Shown: piece by piece, positions 24,509 to 33,571 of the stretch
How positions within the stretch are numbered: the stretch's first letter is position 1
Layout: each line of letters begins with the position of its first letter
Position numbers and translations under genes: made by a program
Origin: JBHJGM01 sp050331815
GTDB taxonomy: Bacteria > Verrucomicrobiota > Verrucomicrobiia > Opitutales > JBHJGM01
Assembly: GCA_050331815.1 (NCBI GenBank)
Contig: JBHJGM010000001.1
Location: 1-64,000, forward strand
Reading direction: 5' to 3'
Length of the DNA stretch: 64,000 bases
Notes under the pieces: model-generated
Databases searched by the model: none
Told to the model about the DNA's origin: nothing
The model's input: the letters and a program-made list of their open reading frames with translations, nothing else

Positions 24509-26430
24509 TGCATTCGATCCACTTGCCGACCTCCGCTTTGGTCCGCGGAGGCCTCACCTCGTTGCTGGCATTTTCGCTGGCGGCCCCCGTCAGCACGGCC
24601 ATGCCCGCACCTGGCGAGGCCGCCGACTACGCCCGCTTCTTCCCGCAAGACACCTTCATGTTCATGGCCGCGCCGGACGTGCCGCGCATGCGCGAGAACT
24701 TCGATCAGCACTACGGCACGCTTGTCGACCTCGAAAAGCTGCGTCAGTTCTTGCGTCCGCTCGAAGAGCAACTGGCCGAAGACCCCGATTTCAAAGAAGA
24801 CATGGGGCTGCTTTATTCAGATTTCGAGGAGACTGGGCTGCTGGGGCCCTTTGTCGAGGTGCTCGACAGCGCTAAAGGCGAGGCCGCCATGGGCTTTTAC
24901 GCGAGCATCGAGCTGTTCGAAATACTGGAGGCCGAAGAGAAGCCCGAGGAGATTCCGGCGGGCATGCTCGTCTTTGCCGAGATTGACGAAACCAGTGCCG
25001 AAGCGCTTGACGAGCGCTGGGAGGCCATTACGGCCAGCATCCTGGAAGAACAGGAATCAGATCCCGACCCCATCTTCACCACCGAGTTTATCGAGGACGA
25101 CTACGAGGGTTACACGCTGAATCTGGCCGTGCGCATCGACGACGATGAGGACAAGCGCATCGAGGTTGGTGGGTATGCGGTCATCGAAAATCACCTGGTG
25201 ATCGGCGTCCCGGGACTTTCGCTGCGCGAGGCGGTCGAGCGGGTCGTTGAAGCAGATTCCGATAGCGCTCGCTCGCTGAACGCCAACCCTCGCTACACCG
25301 ACACGCTGGTGCAACTCGAGGCACTGGAAGAGACCGACATGCTCTTCTTTTTCGACGCCAATTACGGCATGAAAATGCTCAACGAAATCCTCCTTATCGA
25401 GGAGCGAAAGGAAGCCGAACTGCGCGCCGAATACGGCGACGAGTACAGCTCCGAGCCAGAAATGCGCCCGGGCGAGGTCATGGAGTTACTCGGGGTCAAT
25501 GATTGGAGCAGCGCCTTCGCGGGCTGGGGCACGCGGTCGGGCCTGCCCGGTAGTGTCTCCGGGCTGTTGGTTGAAGAAAAAACAGGCCTCTTCGAACTGC
25601 TCAAATTCCCCGAGCTGTCCTTCGAGCCGCTCCCCTTCGCACCGCAAAACACGGTCACCTATTTTCACCTCGGGCTGGATTTCGACAATCTCTGGACAGT
25701 GTTGCGCCAGAAGATTCGCGAGCAGATGCCCGACGGTGGCCAGCAGTTTGACCAGGGCCTGGATATGGTCGCGGCGGTCTCCGGCATCAGCGTGCCACGG
25801 CTTTTCCAGGATGGCTTCGGCGAGGAGTTCGTCCTGCTGTATCTGGAAAAGGATGGACCGGTGCTGGATATGACCTCGCCGTTTTCTGTTGGCATGTTCG
25901 ACATGGTCCTGGCCTTCGAACTGCGCGACCGCCAGACCATCGAGATGGCCATCAGCAACGGCCTGGCGGCCTCGGGCGTGCCGCCGCAGATGCTCGGCTC
26001 GCGTAACTACCTCGATACCGAATTCAATTACGTGCCCGGCCCCGACATAGAGGCGCCGCAGCGCTTCAGCTGGTTCATCCGCGACGAGTGGCTGGTCCTG
26101 GTCATCGGCTCGCTGGAAAACACCGAAGGCGTGATCGCCCAGATGGCTTCCGACCGCCCCGGCAAGCTCGACGCGCGGTTTCAGACCCTGGCCGACGAAC
26201 ACTTGCCCCGGGAAGGTTTCAACGCCAGCTTTGACGACATCGCAGTCACTTTCGACAGCATGTTCAGCATGTTCACCGCGATGCCCGGAGGCGATGAAAT
26301 GCCGGTGGACTTCTCGGCGTTCGAGGATGCGGGCGACTTCCCCTATTACCGTGTGGGTCGCGGGTTTGAAACCGAGGATGGCTACATCTTTCACGACGTT
26401 TTGCTGCCCCGGGATGGGCTCGAGCAATGA
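24508..26430 (+). CDS. Large secreted DUF3352-like protein
   Basis: A 640-residue exported acidic protein with a signal peptide (about residues 12-32, ending STAMPAPG). The start of the mature part, YARFFPQDTFMFMAAPDVPRMRENF, matches the opening of DUF3352-type proteins, which recur in Verrucomicrobiota, Planctomycetota and cyanobacteria and have no known activity. The rest is rich in Glu and Asp with beta-type repeats such as DILEAEEKPEEIPAGMLVFA and PFSVGMFDMVLAFELRDR. No catalytic motif is seen. The start codon overlaps the protease stop by one base (TAATG), and the stop overlaps the next start by four bases (ATGA), so all three proteins are translationally coupled. Confidence 0.8.
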   Translation: MHSIHLPTSALVRGGLTSLLAFSLAAPVSTAMPAPGEAADYARFFPQDTFMFMAAPDVPRMRENFDQHYGTLVDLEKLRQFLRPLEEQLAEDPDFKEDMGLLYSDFEETGLLGPFVEVLDSAKGEAAMGFYASIELFEILEAEEKPEEIPAGMLVFAEIDETSAEALDERWEAITASILEEQESDPDPIFTTEFIEDDYEGYTLNLAVRIDDDEDKRIEVGGYAVIENHLVIGVPGLSLREAVERVVEADSDSARSLNANPRYTDTLVQLEALEETDMLFFFDANYGMKMLNEILLIEERKEAELRAEYGDEYSSEPEMRPGEVMELLGVNDWSSAFAGWGTRSGLPGSVSGLLVEEKTGLFELLKFPELSFEPLPFAPQNTVTYFHLGLDFDNLWTVLRQKIREQMPDGGQQFDQGLDMVAAVSGISVPRLFQDGFGEEFVLLYLEKDGPVLDMTSPFSVGMFDMVLAFELRDRQTIEMAISNGLAASGVPPQMLGSRNYLDTEFNYVPGPDIEAPQRFSWFIRDEWLVLVIGSLENTEGVIAQMASDRPGKLDARFQTLADEHLPREGFNASFDDIAVTFDSMFSMFTAMPGGDEMPVDFSAFEDAGDFPYYRVGRGFETEDGYIFHDVLLPRDGLEQ

Positions 26431-28739
26431 GCGGGCTGACGCGCTTGGGTTTTCTAGCCAGTATCGCCGGCTTCCTGGCGTCGGTGCAACCGATCTCGGC
26501 GGAACTCCCGCCAGTGCGTCTGGCCGGACCCTTAGTCCAACCGCTGGAGTGGGGCACGCGGGGGCTGACCACCGCCGATGTCGACAACGATGGCCGCAAC
26601 GATCTCATCGTCCTCAACAACGATCAGGCCAAAATCGAAATCCTGTATCAGCTCTCCGAGGAGCGGCCTCGCCAACGTCGCCCCGAGTCCTTGCGGCGCA
26701 ACCGCTGGGACCCTGAACTGAGCGACCTGCCCTTTGAACGGCATTCCATCGTCAGCGGTGTCTCCATGTATGCGGTCACGGCGGCGGATCTCAACGGCGA
26801 CGCACGCACCGACCTGATCTACACCAGTCGGCAGGAGCCTCTGGTGCTGCGTTTTCAGGCGGAAGACGGCACTTTTGAGGAAAAGGTTATTTATGATGAT
26901 CTAACCGCTTCGTCGTGGTCTTCGACCTTGCAGGTCGCCGACCTCGACCAGGACGGTGCGCCGGACCTCATCATGCTGACCTCCGATGGCGTGGCCGTCT
27001 TTGAATTCGACGGCGAGGCGGCCCTGGGCAAGCCGACGATTTATCCGGTCACCGGCGAGGATCCACGGGGACTGCTGCTGGCTGACGCCGATGCCGATGG
27101 CCGCGACGACCTGTTTTACGTGCTCGCGCAGGAAGCTCGTGCGCTGCGCCTGCGACTGGTGGCCGAGGACGGCAGCCTGGGCCCCGAACTGGCTTTTGAC
27201 CAGGAGTTCACCAACTCCGGTATCCGCGTGACGCAATCGGGGGACACGCTCACCCTCACTTCGGTCAACAACCGGACCGGGCTGGTGGAGTGGCATCGGC
27301 TGACCCGGCCAGCGGATCGCCTGGATGACTTCGAGGATCTTCAGCCGCGCGTGTATGCCGCCGGTTCGGACGCGCGCGAGTCCTCGGGGTATGCGGTCGG
27401 TGATTTCGACGGCGACGGCCAGTCAGATGTGCTGCAGGCCGACGGCAGCGGTTCGCGAGTCTGGCTCTACCGCCGTGGCACCTCCGGTCAGTTGGCGGCT
27501 CCCGTGCCATACCCGACGCTGGCAGGCGTTTCCGGAGTCACCTCGGGGCGCTTTGATCCGGCCTCTGACCGCGATTGGGTGGTTGTCTTCAGCAGCGAAG
27601 ATTCCGTGTTGGGCTTCAGCCGCTACGCCGCCTCGGGGCGTTTCGATTTTCCCACGCTCATCGCGCTGGAAGCCGACGAGTTGGTGGCCGTGGCCGCTGG
27701 CAGCCTGGTGCAGGGAGAAGCCGCCGAGTTGCTCGTTTTGTTCCGCCGCGACGGGGACGATTACCTGGGGCGTCTGTTTTTCGACAGTGACTTGCAAAAC
27801 TTTACGGTGCGTTCGGAAACCGAGTTGGACACAGGGCGTCGCCAGCCCTCGGACATCGGCCTGTGCGACCTCTTCGAAGACGGGCAGCCCGAGGTCTGGC
27901 TGACGGTGGCGCGCGACCCGGTGCAGATCCTTCAGTTGGATGCCAGTGGTGACCTAGTGCCCTACGCCGAGGAGGCACCCTTGCGCAAAAGCCTCCTGAA
28001 AGACCTGGATTTCGCGAGCGTGGGCTTCGCCAACGTCGACGATGCGCCCGGCCTAGAAATGCTGCTGACCGCTCCCGGTCTGGTGCGCGTGCTCAAATTC
28101 ACTCCCGAGGGCGCGATCACATTGATCGATCAGGCCAACACCCGCTCCGACGAAGATCTCATCAGCATCCCCATCTACCGCGACTTTAACGCCGACGGGC
28201 AACCCGAGCTGGCCGTTTACGACCGTCCCAACGGCGAGCTCCAACTGCTTTTTCAAGACGAGACAGGGGTTTTCCGCTATCAGCGCGCCCTTGAGCTCGG
28301 GCGTATCGCTCCCCTGCAAGTTCAATACCTGCAGCAGACCGAGGAGCTACTGGTGCTCGGCGTCGAGCGATTCTGGAGCCTGCCTTTGAACAAAGGTGCC
28401 TGGGGCCTGGAACGCCTTGAAACGTACGAGACCGACCTGGAGGACGTGACCTATCACGGGGCGGAGGTGGGCGATCTGAACGCCGACGGCGTCACCGATA
28501 TCATTCTGGTCGACGGCGAAAACAACTTGATTGATGTCCTGGCCCGTAGCGGCGATGCCGCGTGGGAAAGCGCCCTGCATTTCACCGTTTTCGAGCGCAA
28601 CGTGCATTACAGCGGTCGCACAGGGGCTAATCTGGAGCCTCGCGAGCTGATTATCGCGGACGTGACCGGAGATGGCCTCGATGATGTGATCATACTCGTC
28701 CACGACCGCGTCTTGCTCTACCCGCAGAAGCGCTCCTGA
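26427..28739 (+). CDS. FG-GAP/VCBS repeat protein
   Basis: A 770-residue secreted protein with a short signal peptide and at least eight FG-GAP/VCBS calcium-type repeats. The visible loops include ADVDNDGRNDLIVL near the N-terminus, ADLNGDARTDLIY, ADLDQDGAPDLIML, ADADADGRDDLFYV, GDFDGDGQSDVLQA, DFNADGQPELAVY, GDLNADGVTDIILV and ADVTGDGLDDVIIL at the C-terminus. Such repeats build integrin-alpha-like beta-propellers and bind calcium through the aspartates. The start overlaps the stop of the DUF3352-like gene. It probably acts on the cell surface or outside the cell; the partner is unknown. A 129-base gap follows before the convergent regulator gene. Confidence 0.9.
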   Translation: MSGLTRLGFLASIAGFLASVQPISAELPPVRLAGPLVQPLEWGTRGLTTADVDNDGRNDLIVLNNDQAKIEILYQLSEERPRQRRPESLRRNRWDPELSDLPFERHSIVSGVSMYAVTAADLNGDARTDLIYTSRQEPLVLRFQAEDGTFEEKVIYDDLTASSWSSTLQVADLDQDGAPDLIMLTSDGVAVFEFDGEAALGKPTIYPVTGEDPRGLLLADADADGRDDLFYVLAQEARALRLRLVAEDGSLGPELAFDQEFTNSGIRVTQSGDTLTLTSVNNRTGLVEWHRLTRPADRLDDFEDLQPRVYAAGSDARESSGYAVGDFDGDGQSDVLQADGSGSRVWLYRRGTSGQLAAPVPYPTLAGVSGVTSGRFDPASDRDWVVVFSSEDSVLGFSRYAASGRFDFPTLIALEADELVAVAAGSLVQGEAAELLVLFRRDGDDYLGRLFFDSDLQNFTVRSETELDTGRRQPSDIGLCDLFEDGQPEVWLTVARDPVQILQLDASGDLVPYAEEAPLRKSLLKDLDFASVGFANVDDAPGLEMLLTAPGLVRVLKFTPEGAITLIDQANTRSDEDLISIPIYRDFNADGQPELAVYDRPNGELQLLFQDETGVFRYQRALELGRIAPLQVQYLQQTEELLVLGVERFWSLPLNKGAWGLERLETYETDLEDVTYHGAEVGDLNADGVTDIILVDGENNLIDVLARSGDAAWESALHFTVFERNVHYSGRTGANLEPRELIIADVTGDGLDDVIILVHDRVLLYPQKRS

Positions 28740-28868
28740 ATCGACCGGGCGCGAACGGCGTGATGAGTAAGATTCCTTCTGGGTCGCAGACCTTGCCGGG
28801 CGCGGACGGCGGTCTTAGTGAAAGCGCTTACGGTTGTGCCTCGGCAGGTGCGAGGTGTCTTGCCGGGG

Positions 28869-29288
28869 TCAAGCGGGCTGGCGAGCCGGGCGCTTGGGTT
28901 TGGGCGGCTCGAGAAAGCTGGCCAAAAGATTCAGCAACTCGTCTTTGGCGGTGTCCTTGCGGATAAATCCGACGACTCCGTTTCGAATAGCTTCGCGGAC
29001 GCGTTTCTGGGTTGCTTCGGAACTTACCATCACGACGCGGGCGTCCGGAAACATTTTGCGCAATTCGCGAATCGCCTCGGGCCCCTGCAGTTCGGGCATG
29101 TTGATGTCCATCAAGACGAGGTCGGGCTCATTGGCGAAATACTCGGCGACGCCTTCCCAGCCGTTGCTGGCTTCGGTGATTTCACGAATGCCCAGGGTCT
29201 TGAGCGCCAGGCGCAAATACACCCGGACGCTCTCGTCGTCGTCGACGATGAGCACTTTCTCGACAGGTTTGAAGGACTTCGTGGACAT
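28869..29288 (-). CDS. CheY-like single-domain response regulator (first of a pair)
   Basis: A 139-residue receiver-domain protein with no output domain. It has the acidic pair in KVLIVDDDESV, the phosphorylation aspartate in LVLMDINMPE, the Ser in VMVSSEA and the conserved Lys in FIRKDTAK; the tail (PPKPKRPARQPA) is short, basic and unstructured. It shares many segments with the neighbouring regulator at 29566, for example EASNGWEGVAEYF and ATxxRVREAIR, so the two are tandem paralogues. No sensor kinase is nearby, so its phosphodonor and target are unknown. A 277-base spacer, without visible genes, separates the pair. Confidence 0.92.
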   Translation of the reverse strand: MSTKSFKPVEKVLIVDDDESVRVYLRLALKTLGIREITEASNGWEGVAEYFANEPDLVLMDINMPELQGPEAIRELRKMFPDARVVMVSSEATQKRVREAIRNGVVGFIRKDTAKDELLNLLASFLEPPKPKRPARQPA

Positions 29289-29565
29289 AGGCTAGCGGGA
29301 ACGATGTGATCGAAGCATCTACATGAGTTCCTAGAATTATTGTCGCCTCAAAACCGGCGCACCTAAGTACAACTATTGTTAAATATGTAACTTAAAGTAC
29401 CATACAACAGTCACTTAGACGTGTTCAGGTACTTGTTTTCAATGGGTGTAGGGGTGCCGTGATGAAGACTGTTTAGCTGAATCTGCGCTTTACCTAATCG
29501 CAGCATCCATTGGCAACGCACCGGCTACCGGTTATTGGAGTGGGCTGCCACCGAGATCGGAGGGC

Positions 29566-29979
29566 TTACAGCCCAGCCATGCGAAGCGCGGGCGTTGTGC
29601 TCAGGATCCGCTCCAGCACTGGCACGAGCTTGCTCATCGGCACATCCTTGCGCAGAAATCCAAAGGCACCGAGCCGGATCGCTTCGCGCACCCGTCGCAG
29701 CGTCGCCTCGGACGACATCATGACCACGCGTGCTTCCGGGGCGAGTCGTCGCAACTCGCGCACGGCATCGGGCCCGTTCAACTCAGGCATGTGAATGTCC
29801 ATCAGGACCACGTCGGGTTTCGTGGAAAAGTATTCGGCTACGCCTTCCCAGCCATTGGTGGCCTCGTAAATCGCGGTCACGCCCAGCGAGCGTAGGGCAT
29901 GGCGCAGGCAGCCCCGCACCTGTGCATCGTCGTCGACCACGAGCAGACTGTTGACAGGAGCATATCGTTTGCAGTTCAT
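29566..29979 (-). CDS. CheY-like single-domain response regulator (second of a pair)
   Basis: A 137-residue receiver domain starting at the ATG at 29979, since the longer frame to 30081 adds 34 residues without precedent. Receiver residues are intact: LLVVDDDAQV, phosphoacceptor Asp in VVLMDIHMPE, MMSSEA, and the Lys in FLRKDVPM. It is about half identical by eye to the regulator at 28869, most clearly over ATNGWEGVAEYFSTKPD. It has no output domain and no adjacent kinase. It lies divergent from the EVE gene. Upstream of the start there is no recognisable ribosome-binding sequence. Confidence 0.9.
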   Translation of the reverse strand: MNCKRYAPVNSLLVVDDDAQVRGCLRHALRSLGVTAIYEATNGWEGVAEYFSTKPDVVLMDIHMPELNGPDAVRELRRLAPEARVVMMSSEATLRRVREAIRLGAFGFLRKDVPMSKLVPVLERILSTTPALRMAGL

Positions 29980-30120
29980 GCGGGGAGGTTTAACTTGTGG
30001 TGGAAAGACTTTAGGTGCGTCTGCACTTAGAATCGGAGCCTCGTCTTTGAAAAACAGTCTGCAAAAGTACCTATTCCGCATTACCTAACTACTTAGTCGT
30101 TAGGAGCTTGCTATTTTCCC

Positions 30121-30612
30121 ATGCCTGCGCGTTCCAAACAATATTGGCTCGTAAAGACCGAGCCCGACGTCTTTTCGCTGACCGATCTGAAGAACCGCCC
30201 AAACCAGACCGAGAACTGGGACGGGGTGCGCAACTATCAGGCGCGCAACTACATCCGCGACGAGATGAAAAAAGGCGATCTGGCGCTTTTTTACCACTCG
30301 CGCTGCGACCCGCCGGGTTGCGTGGGTATTGCCGAGATCGTTAGCAACCCATTTCCAGATTCGTTAGCTTTCGATCCGGACTCCAATTACTACGACGAGA
30401 AAAGCGACCCGGAAGATCCGCGTTGGTTTTGCGTGGAAGTGAAATTTTACGAGGAATTTAAGCGCACGGTGTCGCTTCCGGAGATGAAGGAACGCCCCGA
30501 ACTGGCCGACATGCGCGTGGTAGCCAAGGGCAATCGCCTCTCGGTGATGCCGGTGGAAAAAGACGAATTTGACCTCATCCGCAAGCTGGGCCGTGAGAAG
30601 CCAAAATCCTGA
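30121..30612 (+). CDS. EVE-domain (PUA-like) protein
   Basis: A 163-residue single-domain EVE protein. It shows KQYWLVKTEPDVFSLTDL at the N-terminus, WDGVRNYQARNYIRDEMKKGDLALFYHS in the middle, and PGCVGIAEIVS, RWFCVEVKF and LSVMPVEKDEFD later, all family hallmarks. EVE domains are known to bind modified cytosines or modified RNA bases in some systems; a housekeeping RNA-related role is likely, since the stand-alone form is widespread. The ATG at 30121 is the first codon after the divergent spacer. A tRNA gene follows 118 bases downstream. Confidence 0.93.
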   Translation: MPARSKQYWLVKTEPDVFSLTDLKNRPNQTENWDGVRNYQARNYIRDEMKKGDLALFYHSRCDPPGCVGIAEIVSNPFPDSLAFDPDSNYYDEKSDPEDPRWFCVEVKFYEEFKRTVSLPEMKERPELADMRVVAKGNRLSVMPVEKDEFDLIRKLGREKPKS

Positions 30613-30730
30613 GCGGGTCCCAGCTCCCACAGCTAGCGCTGCCCCGATGTCTCGCAGATGCCCGTGGAACGTACGTCAGGAGTTCTTACTTGCGGCTCCG
30701 AGCCCGCGAGAGTAAGGTGCATATTTTAAC

Positions 30731-30806
<76 letters not shown>

Positions 30807-30893
30807 CCTCTCGCTGGACGTGGTGGAGCCGATGCGGCGAAACTGGCAGGTGCACTTGACGGAACCGCCCGGCCCGGTTCCGTTCATACAAGC

Positions 30894-31538
30894 ATGACCA
30901 GCGAACAGGAAACAGCCATCATCGACGCGTACGTCGATTACGTGCTCGAAGAGGGTAAAGAACCGGCCAGCGTTTATACCTTTTGCAAAAAGCTGGACCT
31001 GAGCGAGGCCGACTTTTACAAGGTGTTCCCGTCGTTCAAGACAGTGGAAAACGCATTCTGGCGTAGGCTGGCTCACGAGGCGCAGGCTTCGCTGGAGAGC
31101 GATCCGGAGTCGGCGTCGCTGAATGCGCGCCAGAAGGTACTCGCTTACTTCTATTCGCTGGTCGAGCAGGTGAACGCACGGCGTTCTTTCGTGCTCCTGC
31201 GCTTTCCGGGATTCAAGCCACCGATGGTACCTTGCGGACTCGACGGATTGCAGTCGCAGTTTGAGGACTACCTGACGCCCGTGTTGAACGCAGCTGTTGA
31301 GACTGAGGAGATCGCCAAGCGTGGCCGGCTCAACGATACCTATCCGTACCTATTCTACCAGCAGTTCCTGTTCGTTCTGGATTTTTGTATCAAAGACGAT
31401 AGTCACGGCTTCGAGCGCACCGATGCTCTCATTGAGAAGACGGTCAACCTAGCCTTCGACTTGATCGAAAGACAGGCGCTGGAGTCGGCGTTCGACCTTT
31501 TTCGCTTTTTGGCCGGTCGCTCGCACCAGCCTGCCTAA
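30894..31538 (+). CDS. TetR-like transcriptional regulator paired with an ABC1 kinase
   Basis: A 214-residue protein with an N-terminal TetR-type helix-turn-helix (ASVYTFCKKLDLSEADFYKVFPSFKTVENAFW, about residues 22-55) and an all-alpha C-terminal domain. The ATG at 30894 was chosen because the frame upstream runs back into the tRNA gene. It is followed after 24 bases by an ABC1/UbiB kinase, a pairing found repeatedly in Bacteroidota and Verrucomicrobiota; the helical C-terminal domain may bind a lipid-like ligand linked to the kinase. Whether it truly binds DNA is not clear, because the recognition helix is atypical. Confidence 0.78.
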   Translation: MTSEQETAIIDAYVDYVLEEGKEPASVYTFCKKLDLSEADFYKVFPSFKTVENAFWRRLAHEAQASLESDPESASLNARQKVLAYFYSLVEQVNARRSFVLLRFPGFKPPMVPCGLDGLQSQFEDYLTPVLNAAVETEEIAKRGRLNDTYPYLFYQQFLFVLDFCIKDDSHGFERTDALIEKTVNLAFDLIERQALESAFDLFRFLAGRSHQPA

Positions 31539-31562
31539 GCCGCGCTACGGGCTACTTAAAAT

Positions 31563-32882
31563 ATGTCGCAGCGTACCATTCCCAGCACGCGGGTCAGTCG
31601 CGCCGTCGCCCTGGCCAAAACCGGTGCCCGCGTCGGCGGTAATTACATCCGCTACTACGGGCGTAAGCAAGCCGGTGCCGATGATGCCCGCGATCGCCTG
31701 CACGAGGCTAACGCCAAGGATACCTTTGATACCTTCAGCAAGCTCAAGGGCGGTCCGCTCAAGGTCGCGCAGATGCTCAGCATCGACCAGAACATTTTGC
31801 CCTCGGCCTACGTCAAGGAATTCAGTAAGGCCCAGTATTCAGCCCCGCCGCTGTCCTACCCGCTGGTCCAGCAAACCTTCCGAAAAGCCTTCGGCAAGGC
31901 ACCCCACGAGCTTTTTGACACCTTTACACGTGAGGCGGTCAACGCGGCCTCGATCGGTCAGGTGCACAAGGCAACTAAGGAAGGCCAAACCTTCGCGGTG
32001 AAGGTCCAGTACCCAGGCGTGGCCGACAGTCTCCTTTCAGACCTGCGCCTGCTCAAGCCCTTCGCCGCGCGCCTGTTCAACATCCGCTCCAGTGAGCTTG
32101 GACACTTCTTCAGCGAGGTGCAGGAACGGCTGCTTGAAGAAACCAATTACACGCTCGAGTTGCAGCGTTCGATGGCGCTCAGCGAGGCGTCCGTCAACCT
32201 GCCGCATACGCGTTTTCCGCGCTACTACCCCGAGTTGTCCGCCGAGCGCATCATCACGATGGACTGGATCGACGGCCTGCAACTGGACCGCTTTGCCGAC
32301 ACCCAGCCCGAGCCTGAACTGCGTGACCGCATCGGCCAGGCCATCTGGGATTTTTACAACTTTCAGGTTCACGAGCTGCGGGAGTTTCACGCCGACCCGC
32401 ATCCGGGCAACTTTCTGGTCACTCCGGACGGTGAGCTGTGCGTGCTCGATTTTGGCTGCGTAAAGAAGCTGCCCGATGATTTTTACTTCGCCTATTTCAA
32501 GTTACTGCAACCGGGCCGGGCGGGGGATTCCGCGTTGCTTGAAGCAACGCTGGAAGAGCTTGGTCTGCTGCTGTCGACGGATTCGCCGCACGAGCGCGCG
32601 CTGCTGACAGATGTCTTTCAACGCTCCATAGACCTGCTCTCGCGCCCATTTCAAAGCGAGTCCTTCGACTTCGGCGACCCCGAGTACATGCGCGCCATCT
32701 ACGAGTTTGGGGAGTCCAACCGCCTCGACAAAGAACTGGACAAAATCGACAATGCGCGCGGCTCGCCACACGCCATTTATCTGAACCGGGCTTACTTCGG
32801 CCTGTACAGCATCATGGCCCGGCTCGGCACGACGATTCGCGCCCGGCTGCCGGAGCACCTGGCCGAGCCGGTCAGGGCCTAA
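31563..32882 (+). CDS. ABC1/ADCK (UbiB-family) atypical kinase
   Basis: A 439-residue atypical kinase. Family landmarks are the KxGQ-like stretch KGGPLKVAQMLSI near residue 60, ASIGQVHKAT in place of the glycine-rich loop, FAVKVQYPGVADS with the catalytic lysine, EETNYTLELQ, HADPHPGNFLV for the catalytic loop and VLDFGCVKKLP for the metal-binding DFG. UbiB-like proteins act with membrane lipids and quinone synthesis through an ATPase activity. The usual C-terminal transmembrane helices are not obvious. It follows the TetR-like gene by 24 bases, and its stop overlaps the stop of the convergent outer-membrane gene. Confidence 0.9.
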   Translation: MSQRTIPSTRVSRAVALAKTGARVGGNYIRYYGRKQAGADDARDRLHEANAKDTFDTFSKLKGGPLKVAQMLSIDQNILPSAYVKEFSKAQYSAPPLSYPLVQQTFRKAFGKAPHELFDTFTREAVNAASIGQVHKATKEGQTFAVKVQYPGVADSLLSDLRLLKPFAARLFNIRSSELGHFFSEVQERLLEETNYTLELQRSMALSEASVNLPHTRFPRYYPELSAERIITMDWIDGLQLDRFADTQPEPELRDRIGQAIWDFYNFQVHELREFHADPHPGNFLVTPDGELCVLDFGCVKKLPDDFYFAYFKLLQPGRAGDSALLEATLEELGLLLSTDSPHERALLTDVFQRSIDLLSRPFQSESFDFGDPEYMRAIYEFGESNRLDKELDKIDNARGSPHAIYLNRAYFGLYSIMARLGTTIRARLPEHLAEPVRA

Positions 32883-33571
32883 AACGAAAGGGTGTGGCCC
32901 AGCACGAAATCGTGCACAAAGTTGTCCTGCCTCAGCGTGGACTGAATCAGCAAATACGGGGTGTAGCTGACGTTTGCGTTCAGCGGGAACGTCAGCGCCA
33001 GCGGGATGAGGCGGTTCTGGTTAAAATCGTCGGGCGCAAAGTCGTAAAAGAATTCGTTGCTGAGGGAGGCGCGGCTGGCCCAGAAACCGTCCAGATTCTG
33101 ATCGAAGCGTACCCGTACGCGCCAGCGCCAGCGTTCGGTGTCGGCGTCTTCGTTGAAAAACAGTTCCAGGCGGTTGCGAAACGAGACGGTTAGCCCGCGC
33201 TCGGATTTGAAAAAGGGCGTGACCTCCCACTCCAGGCGCCAGGTGTTGAGTGTGCCGGCGCTTTCGCTGGCGAATTCAAGATAGGCGATGTTGAAGCCCA
33301 GGTTCAGCCACGATGTCGCGGCATAGCCAAAGTGCTGCTTCGCTCCCCGAAATGAATTGAAAGTGCTGTCATCGTTGAAGCGTACTTCACCAGAGAGGCT
33401 CAGCGTGAGCTTGTCTCGCTTGTAGTACTTCCAGACAGCGCTGTGCCAGGTCTCAAAGTCATTCAGCCGCTCGGAAGCGAAGCTGTGCGAACCGGGCAGC
33501 AGGATGCTTACGAGACTTGTCGCCAGCAATAAACTGTAGCGTCGTAAGCGCCTCACTGAATTTGGCCGCAA
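32879..33571 (-). CDS. DUF2490-like outer-membrane beta-barrel protein
   Basis: A 230-residue exported protein. It has a signal peptide (about residues 8-32, ending SHSFAS), then alternating beta strands such as LTLSLSGEVRFNDDST, FGYAATSWLNLGFNIAYLEF, LTVSFRNRLELFF and WRWRVRVRFDQNL, and ends with a phenylalanine, the typical recognition signal for outer-membrane assembly. The pattern fits DUF2490 barrel proteins. It overlaps the sulfatase frame start by 19 bases at its beginning, so both minus-strand genes may share a transcript with the sulfatase first. Its stop overlaps the stop of the convergent kinase gene. The solute or role is unknown. Confidence 0.75.
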   Translation of the reverse strand: MRPNSVRRLRRYSLLLATSLVSILLPGSHSFASERLNDFETWHSAVWKYYKRDKLTLSLSGEVRFNDDSTFNSFRGAKQHFGYAATSWLNLGFNIAYLEFASESAGTLNTWRLEWEVTPFFKSERGLTVSFRNRLELFFNEDADTERWRWRVRVRFDQNLDGFWASRASLSNEFFYDFAPDDFNQNRLIPLALTFPLNANVSYTPYLLIQSTLRQDNFVHDFVLGHTLSF

